Source of the DNA: an uncultured Bacillota bacterium
Lineage (GTDB): Bacteria > Bacillota > Clostridia > Lachnospirales > Lachnospiraceae
Assembly: GCA_958352855.1 (NCBI GenBank)
Contig: CATWQE010000004.1
Span: 1 to 64,000, forward strand
Direction of reading: 5' to 3'
DNA length: 64,000 bases
The notes beneath the pieces were generated by a model. The model saw only the letters and a list, made by a program, of their open reading frames with translations. It searched no databases and was not told the DNA's origin. Numbering within the stretch: the stretch's first letter is position 1; each line of letters opens with the position of its first letter. A program made the translations under genes and the position numbers. This document shows, piece by piece, positions 1-6,585 of this stretch.

Positions 1-347
1 GGTGCTACATCATCACACGGACTAAGGCTGTACGGAAGTATCATTATCACAATAGAAAGGTCATGGCGGCAGTTTTTGCGGTAAGCTGCTTATGGAACGC
101 TGGCAGGAATCGCTATCCGGTTTCATCCCTCCTTTGGTGGGTCACGGCGTGCCAGCCCAACGGCTCTCTTTCTATCGAAACGTATTCGGCTGCTTTATGC
201 TGCGTTGATTAGACGCTTTCTTTTTCAAGGAACAATCCGGCTTTGTCAGCCTGTTAAAATGCACTGGTGATAATGCACTTTAATAGACTGGCAAGCTCTG
301 TCTGGGAAGCATGAGCTTGTCCATGCTTCCACAGGAGAGCATTATTT
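1..347. other. ICE non-coding stretch left of orf8
   Basis: No convincing reading frame was found on either strand. It contains a hairpin at 305-330 (nine-base arms GGAAGCATG / CATGCTTCC, eight-base loop) just after the orf8 stop, and a short direct repeat AATGCACT near 258 and 272. In Tn916 the stretch between orf8 and xis has regulatory importance. The hairpin lacks a T-run on the minus strand, so it is not a clear intrinsic terminator. Confidence 0.4.
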
Positions 348-587
348 CTAGTTGGGTTCCCTGATTTCAAAAGATAAAATCTTTGCAATCAGACGTGTTT
401 CCATCCGGCGGCGTAGGGTTTCATCTACAACCATGTGGGTATTCCCATATTCATCTTTCATGGGACGCATGGAACGGCTGGCAATAAAACCGCTGTAATG
501 GCGTACAATCTGGTTGACTGCTTCAATATCGCCGTCCGCAGCCCTTACAATCACAGGAAACGGAATCATAGGGTGCTTTGCTGTCAT
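348..587 (-). CDS. Tn916 Orf8-like helix-turn-helix protein
   Basis: This 79-residue protein matches the Orf8 family of Tn916-type elements. The N-terminal part (PFPVIVRAADGDIEAVNQIV) is the hallmark; the family is often labelled helix-turn-helix domain protein. The start ATG overlaps the stop of the sigma-like gene by four bases, so the two are probably translationally coupled. In Tn916 orf7 and orf8 positively control transcription through xis and int toward the transfer genes in the circular form. Same role is inferred here from synteny. Confidence 0.85.
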   Translation of the reverse strand: MTAKHPMIPFPVIVRAADGDIEAVNQIVRHYSGFIASRSMRPMKDEYGNTHMVVDETLRRRMETRLIAKILSFEIREPN

Positions 588-1003
588 GCTTCTTCCTCCA
601 TAAATTTTTTGATAAATTCCAGTCCGGCGTGTCTTCTTCTCTGGATGGTAGAACGGTTGACTTCCAGAATTTTTGAAATTTCCGTATCGTCAAATCCAAG
701 AAAATAATATCTCAGAATAACGTCACGTTTCTTTCCGTCCAGATTTTCCAATGCTTCTGCTAACAGGCTGTTTTCAATACGGACAGTAAATCCATCCATT
801 TCAAAAGTATGGAAGTGGGATGGATAGGTGTCTTCGGAAGAAAATAAGTTGACAGTGTAATCATCCATATCACAGAACAGGGTTTCCCGTTTGCACTGTC
901 TGGACAACGCTTTGAGATAGTCTTTGCGTTCATCCTCCATAGCGACTTTACAGATGTAATCAAACTGATTCTCTATGGTTGTCTGAAATTCAGATGGCTT
1001 CAT
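584..1003 (-). CDS. RNA polymerase sigma-70-like protein, Tn916 Orf7 type
   Basis: This 139-residue protein carries a C-terminal sigma region-4-like helix-turn-helix at about residues 90-130 (GKKRDVILRYYFLGFDDTEI, then SKILEVNRSTIQRRRHAGLE). The N-terminal half has no clear region 2, which fits Tn916 Orf7. A strong ribosome site (AAAGGGGGTG) precedes the ATG. It heads a two-gene unit with orf8. By analogy it activates the excision and transfer programme of the element. No catalytic role is expected. Confidence 0.9.
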   Translation of the reverse strand: MKPSEFQTTIENQFDYICKVAMEDERKDYLKALSRQCKRETLFCDMDDYTVNLFSSEDTYPSHFHTFEMDGFTVRIENSLLAEALENLDGKKRDVILRYYFLGFDDTEISKILEVNRSTIQRRRHAGLEFIKKFMEEEA

Positions 1004-1599
1004 TATTGCTCACCCCCTTTCCAGCCTTGAAAGGGAGCGAGTTGATAGGAATTTCTGCTTCTTTCCCCCTTTTCGCTCTTAGTCCCGACAGGACAGGGGG
1101 TGCAGTTGCGTTTTGAAAAGAAAAATTTAAAAACTTTTTCTTCCAACTAAAAAAGCACGCAAACAGACGATATTTCTGTTTGTGTGCTTCGATAGTTCTT
1201 TTTATGTATTCTGAAAAACCACATTGAGGGTCAGACTTTTCTAGTGTAGGTGGATGGCTTTTTTTAACGGTTTACCGAATGTAGATATATTTAAGAAAAT
1301 ATTTTGCATAGCGGCTTCCTCCTGTAAGCCGCTGTCTGTATCAAGTAGTAAACTTTAAAAATCATCTGTATTTCAGGCAAAAAAAGACGGCGGCTTTTGT
1401 TAAACCGTCGTCTGGAAATGATGATGTAATTTTTGACGCAAGGAAAGTATGCTGCCAAATAACGGTTTTTTTATTTTCGTTTCGGCAGCATAGTTTTATC
1501 TTTGATACACATAATAGGAACTGTACAACTATGCAATACGTTTTTCTATACCTGTCGCTATTACAACAGGAACAGTAAAATGTATAGAGGTGGTGTATT
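1004..1599. promoter_or_regulatory. Hairpin-rich divergent control region between orf7 and orf9
   Basis: About 600 bases with no supported gene separate the minus-strand sigma-like gene from the plus-strand Xre gene. At least four hairpins are visible: about 1152-1187 (AAGCACGCAAACAG / CTGTTTGTGTGCTT), 1311-1334 (AGCGGCTT / AAGCCGCT), 1387-1413 (GACGGCGG / CCGTCGTC, imperfect) and 1449-1491 (ATGCTGCC / GGCAGCAT). In Tn916 this interval carries the promoter of orf7 and regulation by orf9. Some hairpins are probably terminators of cargo transcription; which ones cannot be told here. Confidence 0.5.
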
Positions 1600-1956
1600 A
1601 TGCGTAAAAAAGAAGATAAATATGATTTCAGGGCGTTTGGGCTTGCCATAAAAGAAGCCCGTAAAAAACAGGGTTTGACCCGTGAACAGGTGGGAGCAAT
1701 GATTGAAATTGACCCACGCTATTTAACCAATATTGAGAATAAAGGGCAGCACCCCAGTTTACAGGTGCTTTACGACCTTGTATCTCTGCTGAATGTATCA
1801 GTGGATGAGTTTTTCTTGCCTGCCAGCAGTCAGGTGAAAAGCACCAAACGCAGGCAGTTAGAAAACAAAATAGACAATTTCACAGACGCTGACCTTGTTA
1901 TTATGGAAAGCGTTGCGGATGGTATTGTCAAATACAAGGAAATGGAAGATAAATAA
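1600..1956 (+). CDS. Xre-family regulator, Tn916 Orf9-like
   Basis: A 118-residue protein with an N-terminal HTH_3 domain (about residues 10-65: GLAIKEARKKQGLTREQVGA, then YLTNIENKGQHPSLQVLYDL). The C-terminal half ends in a DADLVIMESVADGIVKYK stretch typical of this ICE repressor family. The ATG follows the ribosome site AGAGGTGG. It is transcribed divergently from orf7. In Tn916 Orf9 represses orf7 transcription, so the same brake on excision is inferred. A hairpin at 1994-2038 follows the stop. Confidence 0.9.
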   Translation: MRKKEDKYDFRAFGLAIKEARKKQGLTREQVGAMIEIDPRYLTNIENKGQHPSLQVLYDLVSLLNVSVDEFFLPASSQVKSTKRRQLENKIDNFTDADLVIMESVADGIVKYKEMEDK

Positions 1957-1993
1957 CTTCTATTGCTTGCAAGAATAAGATTGAAATTAAAAT

Positions 1994-2038
1994 GAGCCGA
2001 TAGTCTATAAGTTATGATAACTTATAAATTATCGGCTC
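1994..2038 (+). terminator. Long hairpin after the Xre gene
   Basis: The arms GAGCCGATA / TATCGGCTC close an inner AT-rich stem (TATAAGTTAT / ATAACTTATA). It has no long T-run, so it may act as a weak terminator or as a conserved boundary of the cargo site. Its outer arm overlaps the inverted KTR-tail repeat that starts at 2031. Confidence 0.5.
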
Positions 2039-2061
2039 TGCGTCTAAGCGTCTGGCTCTGT
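2031..2061 (-). repeat. Inverted copy of the KTR gene tail, left flank of cargo
   Basis: Read on the minus strand, this segment gives GAG CCA GAC GCT TAG ACG CAG AGC CGA TAA. It matches the segment at 4546-4574 in the opposite orientation, apart from one small indel and a few substitutions. Translated it is EPDA-stop-TQSR-stop, that is, the end of a KTR protein with an AAG to TAG change. The MarR-MATE-KTR cassette therefore lies between inverted copies of the same gene tail. Confidence 0.75.
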
Positions 2062-2400
2062 ATCTTTGCACATTTTATGTATTGTATTTTCGTTACATTT
2101 ACTTTATCAAAGTTTTCTACTATCGTCCAATGTCTTTCTTTAACTAAGGTGGTGTATAATCTGAGTATCTGTACAGAGAGATATATACTGTTATATTTTT
2201 CTATAATGAATACTGGAACGACAGATTGCTATTTTTATTATAGCGGACTTCTTTTTCTTTGTCAGTAAGTATTTTTATATTTTTTGATGTTTTGAGTTTT
2301 ATGAGCTATTTTATGTTATCGTAGAGCTATTAGACCACCGTAAAAGGCAAACAATCTGTAAAGGAAAAAAATGGTCTTTATACATACAAGAAATTTGCAA
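2062..2400. other. AT-rich stretch upstream of the MarR gene
   Basis: This stretch is clearly richer in A and T than the transfer genes and has no supported gene. An open frame at 2014-2268 lacks a ribosome site and any recognisable motif. A half-site GGCAAAC at about 2347 resembles an arm of the MarR operators further on. It probably arrived with the cargo. Confidence 0.35.
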
Positions 2401-2401
2401 C

Positions 2402-2430
2402 TTGACAAATGAAATTTAAAATCATATAAT
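2402..2430 (+). promoter_or_regulatory. Consensus promoter of the MarR-MATE cargo
   Basis: TTGACA at 2402-2407 and TATAAT at 2425-2430 are separated by 17 bases, a perfect vegetative promoter. The predicted start of transcription falls inside the palindromic operator at 2432-2445, so repressor binding there would block initiation. Confidence 0.85.
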
Positions 2431-2431
2431 T

Positions 2432-2445
2432 GTTTGCAGGCAAAC
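2432..2445. promoter_or_regulatory. MarR-type operator 1
   Basis: The palindrome GTTTGC-AG-GCAAAC lies directly after the -10 box and before the ribosome site of the MarR gene. The same arms recur at 2936-2951 in front of the MATE gene. This is the position expected for autorepression. Confidence 0.75.
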
Positions 2446-2464
2446 GGTTTGGGAGGTGGAAATT

Positions 2465-2914
2465 ATGCAAGATAGCTATATTGAAAATACAGACATCAGT
2501 TTTCTCAACAAAAAATTAGATAATCACATTCAACGAAAAATCCATGCCTTATATAATCGGAAAGAATTTCAAGAATGTTCTTTGATGAATATGTGGGTAG
2601 TAGATTATTTGTTCCACATGGAATTGAATCAAACCCCTATCTTTCAAAAAGATATAGAATCAGAGTTTTCTATCAATCGAGCTACGGCGTCTAAAATGTT
2701 GACTTTAATGGAAAAGAAAAAGTTAATCAAGCGTACAAATTATGCCAGCGATAGCCGTCTAAAGCAGATTGAGTTAGAGCCATATGGTAGGAAACTTCAA
2801 AAAATGTGTTATCACATAAGAGAAGAAATTGAAAATCAGCTTACTGCTTGCCTTACAGAAGAAGAAGTAAAAACCTTTAAAACGATTTATCTACATATCC
2901 TTGCTAATATGTGA
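2465..2914 (+). CDS. MarR-family transcriptional regulator (MepR-like)
   Basis: The protein has about 149 residues, a usual length for MarR. The winged helix lies at about residues 55-105: FQKDIESEFSINRATASKML followed by the wing residues LIKRTNYASDSRLKQIELEPYG. The ATG at 2465 is chosen because GGAGGTG precedes it by the right distance; a GTG at 2456 would sit in the ribosome site. It precedes a MATE pump, the same arrangement as mepR-mepA of Staphylococcus aureus, where the regulator represses the pump until a cationic drug binds it. Ligand here is unknown. Base composition is AT-rich compared with the ICE backbone. Confidence 0.88.
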   Translation: MQDSYIENTDISFLNKKLDNHIQRKIHALYNRKEFQECSLMNMWVVDYLFHMELNQTPIFQKDIESEFSINRATASKMLTLMEKKKLIKRTNYASDSRLKQIELEPYGRKLQKMCYHIREEIENQLTACLTEEEVKTFKTIYLHILANM

Positions 2915-2935
2915 TAAATATATTTTTACCAAAAT

Positions 2936-2951
2936 AGTTTGCTTGCAAACT
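2936..2951. promoter_or_regulatory. MarR-type operator 2 before the MATE gene
   Basis: AGTTTGC-TT-GCAAACT is a perfect palindrome with seven-base arms and a two-base centre. It lies between the MarR stop and the MATE ribosome site and shares the GTTTGC/GCAAAC arms with operator 1. This suggests a second control point on the pump itself. Confidence 0.75.
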
Positions 2952-2990
2952 TAAAAGAAATGCTACGATAAAAGGAGGAGTAAAATACTT

Positions 2991-4391
2991 ATGAATAGTA
3001 GAGAAGATTTATTTCAAAATGCCCCTATTTCCAAATCCGTTTTTCAAATGGCTATTCCAACCGTCATTTCTTCACTGGTTTTAGTTATTTACAACATGGC
3101 GGATACATTTTTTATTGGACAGACCCATGACCCTTTGCAGGTTGCTGCGGTATCTCTCACAAATGCTGTGTTTGTTATGTATATGGCGATTGCTCAATTA
3201 TTGGGAATTGGTGGGAGTGCTGTCATATCCATTCTTTTGGGTAAAGGAGAAAATGAAAAAGCAAAAAGTGCGTCAGCATTTTGCTTTTATGGTTCTTTAA
3301 TTTTTGGAATTATTGTTGCTATTGTAATTATTTTGTTTATGGAGCCGCTTCTTATGATACTGGGAAGTCGAAGCGACACCTATCAATATTCCAAAGATTA
3401 TTTGTTTTATATTGCAGTTGGTGCTCCTTTCATTCTACTTGCAAATACGTTTGGTCATGCAGTAAGAGGTGAAGGTGCTTCTAATGCGTCTATGATTGGT
3501 GGAATGATTGGAACAATCGTTAATATTGTTTTAGACCCTATTTTTATTTTAGTATTTCATATGGGAACTGCTGGAGCAGCGATTGCGACAGTTTTAGGTA
3601 ATGTATTCGGTTGCATATATTATCTGTACTTCTTAGCAAAAAAAAGCCACTCTATGTCATTCAAATTTAGTTATTTCAAAAATTGCAGTCAAATTGCAGG
3701 ACGTGTATTATCAGTTGGAGTACCAGCAGGAATCAGTTCTGCACTTATGAGTATTGCAACGGTATTACTAAATAATGCACTGGTTCCTTATGGAGATACT
3801 GCGGTAGCCGCTATGGGGATTGTAACAAAAGTTTATCTCTTTATTGTCTTTGTCCATATGGGAATCTCAAATGGTATTCAACCTTTGCTTGGTTACTGCT
3901 ACGGTGCTGGAAACCACAAGCGGTTTGTAGGAATTTTAAAATTTAGTGGAGTTTTAACTGTTATATGTGGGAGTGTATTGACGATTGCATATATTGTATT
4001 CAGTAAACAAATTATGGGCATATTTATAGATAATTCCGAAGTAATTCAATATGGCGTTCCCATGCTGATTGCGACTTCTTTGCCAGGACCTGTTTTGGGG
4101 CTTATGTTTTTATCTATTAACAGTATGCAGGCACTTAACCGTCCGCTTCCAGCAACAATACTTTCTTTGTGCAGACAAGGTTTGTTCTTTATTCCTTTTT
4201 TGTTCATTTTGAATCAGCTATTTGGACTTAATGGAATCAGCTATACTCAGGCAGTGTCAGATTATCTTGCAATAGTGATAGCATTGGTTATGCTGATTAC
4301 ATCAGTGAAAAAAACATTTCCCACAGAAAAGCACAGTGTAGAGTTGAAGCGTGATACAAACTTATCCAATAAGTACGAGGTTGTAGAGTGA
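2991..4391 (+). CDS. MATE-family multidrug efflux pump (ICE cargo)
   Basis: A 466-residue membrane protein with about twelve hydrophobic segments and two MatE halves. Family signs include the N-terminal VFQMAIPTVISSLVLVIYNM with ADTFFIGQ, and VRGEGASNASMIGG in the first half. MATE pumps export cationic drugs and dyes in exchange for Na+ or H+. The nearest functional model is MepA next to MepR. The gene follows AAGGAGGAG and sits downstream of its own operator. It occupies the place where Tn916 carries tet(M), so it is likely the selectable cargo of this element. Substrates cannot be read from sequence. Confidence 0.92.
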   Translation: MNSREDLFQNAPISKSVFQMAIPTVISSLVLVIYNMADTFFIGQTHDPLQVAAVSLTNAVFVMYMAIAQLLGIGGSAVISILLGKGENEKAKSASAFCFYGSLIFGIIVAIVIILFMEPLLMILGSRSDTYQYSKDYLFYIAVGAPFILLANTFGHAVRGEGASNASMIGGMIGTIVNIVLDPIFILVFHMGTAGAAIATVLGNVFGCIYYLYFLAKKSHSMSFKFSYFKNCSQIAGRVLSVGVPAGISSALMSIATVLLNNALVPYGDTAVAAMGIVTKVYLFIVFVHMGISNGIQPLLGYCYGAGNHKRFVGILKFSGVLTVICGSVLTIAYIVFSKQIMGIFIDNSEVIQYGVPMLIATSLPGPVLGLMFLSINSMQALNRPLPATILSLCRQGLFFIPFLFILNQLFGLNGISYTQAVSDYLAIVIALVMLITSVKKTFPTEKHSVELKRDTNLSNKYEVVE

Positions 4392-4561
4392 TAGAGTATA
4401 AATGGGTACTTTGTCCAGTATGTGGGAATAAAACAAGAATAAAGATACGAGAAATTACAGAATTAAAATATTTTCCATTGTATTGTCCAAAATGTAAGCA
4501 AGAAACTTTAATCAATGTTTTGAAATTTAATATAGCCGTTATCAAAGAGCCAGACGCATAA
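4388..4561 (+). CDS. Cysteine-rich KTR-domain small protein
   Basis: A 57-residue protein starting at GTG 4388, which overlaps the MATE stop by four bases. It has two CPxC knuckles (LCPVCGNKTRIKIRE and LYCPKCKQETLI) and the NKTR signature that names the family. It probably binds zinc. KTR genes commonly follow tet(M) or other cargo in Tn916-type elements, as I recall. The usual C-terminus EPDAKTQSR is cut short: one extra base makes GCA TAA, ending the protein after EPDA. The function of the family is unknown. Confidence 0.8.
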   Translation: MIEYKWVLCPVCGNKTRIKIREITELKYFPLYCPKCKQETLINVLKFNIAVIKEPDA

Positions 4562-4610
4562 GACGCAGAGCCGGTAACATGGGAGGAACTAACTCATGGT
4601 TATCGGCTCT
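4546..4610 (+). terminator. KTR tail repeat (right copy) and terminator-like hairpin
   Basis: The segment 4546-4574 is the right-hand copy of the inverted KTR tail found at 2031-2061. It runs into a hairpin with arms AGAGCCGGTAACATG (4567-4581) and CATGGTTATCGGCTCT (4595-4610), followed by TTTC. This probably ends transcription of the cargo and stops it entering the oppositely oriented transfer genes. Confidence 0.65.
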
Positions 4611-4655
4611 TTCTATACCTGCTATATGAAGAGTGGTTTTATCAAATATTCAACT

Positions 4656-5564
4656 TTATTTTACAATCTTCCAGTTTTCCCCGTTCTTTTCCAGTACAAG
4701 GTTAAACTGTGATACCTGTGTTGTCATGGTCTGGTTATCCAGATATTTCACTGCTAGGGAAGCCGTCACCTGATTTCCGCTTCGGTTGTAGACTGGATTC
4801 ACCAGTTCGGAGAAAATATATTCTTTCCCCACAGGTTTCAGCACGCCCTCATTCACATAATAGGTCAGCTCCTTTGCGGTTGCCGTAGGGTACAGCTTGA
4901 AAAAGGTGGTGAGAAATTCGTTGATTTCTTCTGTAGTGATGGAATCTACCGTACCGTCACTTTGTACTGCTTTTGGGGTATAGCCGGATTTTACGGGAAC
5001 ACTGGTGATGGTTGGATTCTGAATAATCGTCAGATTCCCAGAGCCGTCCACATAGACGGTCACCTGATAGGCGGAACGGACAGTTTTACCGGATTCTCCC
5101 TCTGTGATACGCTGTTCTACCGTATAGGTCACTTGATAATGCTGCTCCTTTTCTTCTGTGATTTCCCATATCTGAAAATCAGTCAGGGCAGATGATACGG
5201 GGATGTCCTTTCGGACGGTATCTACATTCAGGGCTTGCAGCTCTCCGGTGAGATAGCCTTTTAAAGCATTTGTCCGGTTATCAATGGAAGCGGCGGACTG
5301 TTCCCATGAATAGTAGACTTCTGCGAAATTCTCCACAAAATTCTCTATCTTGTGGGTGTCGAGGATTTGTTCCTCAATTACTTTGGTTTCATGGACAGTA
5401 TGAATGTCTATCGCCGTGAAATTCTTATAGACGGCAAACAGGAAGCTCACTGCCAGCAGCACCCACAGGGCAATCACAGTTTTTTTGTGGGTATTGACTT
5501 TGTAAACTTTCAGTTTCTTTTCTTTCTGCTTTTTCTGGTTATCCTCTTTTCTAATCTGAATCAT
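4656..5564 (-). CDS. Conjugal transfer protein TcpC/Orf13, VirB8-like
   Basis: A 302-residue protein with a short basic cytoplasmic N-terminus (KKQKEKKLKVYKVNTHKKT), one membrane segment at about residues 30-47 and a large extracellular part. The latter holds two NTF2-like folds, as known for TcpC of pCW3 and Orf13 of Tn916. It is a structural part of the conjugation channel. AAGGATG precedes the ATG. It is the last gene of the transfer operon before the cargo. Confidence 0.9.
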   Translation of the reverse strand: MIQIRKEDNQKKQKEKKLKVYKVNTHKKTVIALWVLLAVSFLFAVYKNFTAIDIHTVHETKVIEEQILDTHKIENFVENFAEVYYSWEQSAASIDNRTNALKGYLTGELQALNVDTVRKDIPVSSALTDFQIWEITEEKEQHYQVTYTVEQRITEGESGKTVRSAYQVTVYVDGSGNLTIIQNPTITSVPVKSGYTPKAVQSDGTVDSITTEEINEFLTTFFKLYPTATAKELTYYVNEGVLKPVGKEYIFSELVNPVYNRSGNQVTASLAVKYLDNQTMTTQVSQFNLVLEKNGENWKIVK

Positions 5565-5580
5565 ATCGGTTCATCCTTTC

Positions 5581-6585
5581 TTATTTTTTGATTCGTCCGG
5601 CTCCGGCAAGGTGCTGTTGCCAGTAGGAGACTGTCAGGTCTGCGTAACCAATGGGATTTCCGGCATGGTACATCCGGTTATTTCCCACATACAGCCCCAC
5701 ATGGGTGATATAGGTTCCGGCGTTGTAGGTGGAGTGGAAAAAGACCAAATCCCCTGCTTTTGCTTCGGACAGGGGGATATGCTGCGTCACATTGTACTGT
5801 TCCTGTGCTGTCCGTGGCAGGGCGATTCCTGCCTTGCCATAGCACCACTGCACCAGTCCAGAACAGTCAAAGGAAGTGGATGGGGAATCGCCCCCGTACA
5901 CATACGTCCAGCCCTCATACTTTAAGGCTTCCTCCATGATAGCCTGTACCGTTTCATCATCAAACTGTGCCACGGTCAGGTATTGCGATACCAAGAGGAC
6001 ATAGAACATATTCCCGTAGGAATACCGCCAGCCCCCGTTTTTCTCTACCGCAACAGGGTTGGTGTAGGTGACTTTCTTTCCGCCGGATTTGTTTCTTGCG
6101 AAGCTCTCTGCCAGTTCAAAGGTGTATTTTTTTCCGTGTCCTGCCACATAGTCTAGGAAACCGCCGCCGTAATTATAGGATTGAATCACGCTGTTTAAGT
6201 CACAGCCCTTTGTTTCTGCCGCTGCGAGCAGTTCTGAGAAATATTTGCAGCCCTGTTTGATGGATTCCTCTGTACTAAGGGAGTTCGGGGGAAGCCCCAG
6301 AGATTCCGAGGACTGCATAACGTCTTCCAGCGTGCCGCCGGATTCTACCTGAATGATGGCAAGCAGCACATTTAAGTATTCCTCTATGCCAGATTCCCTT
6401 GCATACTTTTCCAGCATAGGCTTATGGGCGAGGACTTCCTGTGATACGCTCACGCCCCCATAGATAAGGTTTCCGCCGCTTCCGCCGTCTTCCTCATCCG
6501 AGAAGACAATCACCACCAAAAGGAGCAGGGAGAACATCATCACGAACACGCCGGAACAGGCGAAGAAAAGGTGTCTTAACTTCAT
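5581..6585 (-). CDS. Orf14: lysozyme-like plus NlpC/P60 cell-wall hydrolase
   Basis: The protein has about 334 residues when started at the ATG at 6585, which follows GGGGAGAAACC and overlaps the orf15 stop by four bases. After one N-terminal membrane segment comes a lysozyme-like transglycosylase domain (IIQVESGGTLEDVMQSSESL, VIQSYNYGGGFLDY). The C-terminal NlpC/P60 domain follows (DCSGLVQWCYGKAG with catalytic Cys, and HVGLYVGNNRMYHAG with catalytic His). It opens peptidoglycan locally for the transfer channel, the VirB1-like role. Confidence 0.94.
   Translation of the reverse strand: MKLRHLFFACSGVFVMMFSLLLLVVIVFSDEEDGGSGGNLIYGGVSVSQEVLAHKPMLEKYARESGIEEYLNVLLAIIQVESGGTLEDVMQSSESLGLPPNSLSTEESIKQGCKYFSELLAAAETKGCDLNSVIQSYNYGGGFLDYVAGHGKKYTFELAESFARNKSGGKKVTYTNPVAVEKNGGWRYSYGNMFYVLLVSQYLTVAQFDDETVQAIMEEALKYEGWTYVYGGDSPSTSFDCSGLVQWCYGKAGIALPRTAQEQYNVTQHIPLSEAKAGDLVFFHSTYNAGTYITHVGLYVGNNRMYHAGNPIGYADLTVSYWQQHLAGAGRIKK

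Noticed and set aside
1..347. Possible structural RNA or xis gene at the window edge
   Set aside because: Short repeats and hairpins are present, but no frame or known RNA pattern could be supported.
2014..2268. 84-codon open frame upstream of the MarR gene
   Set aside because: It begins inside a hairpin, has no ribosome site and its residues resemble AT-rich noise.
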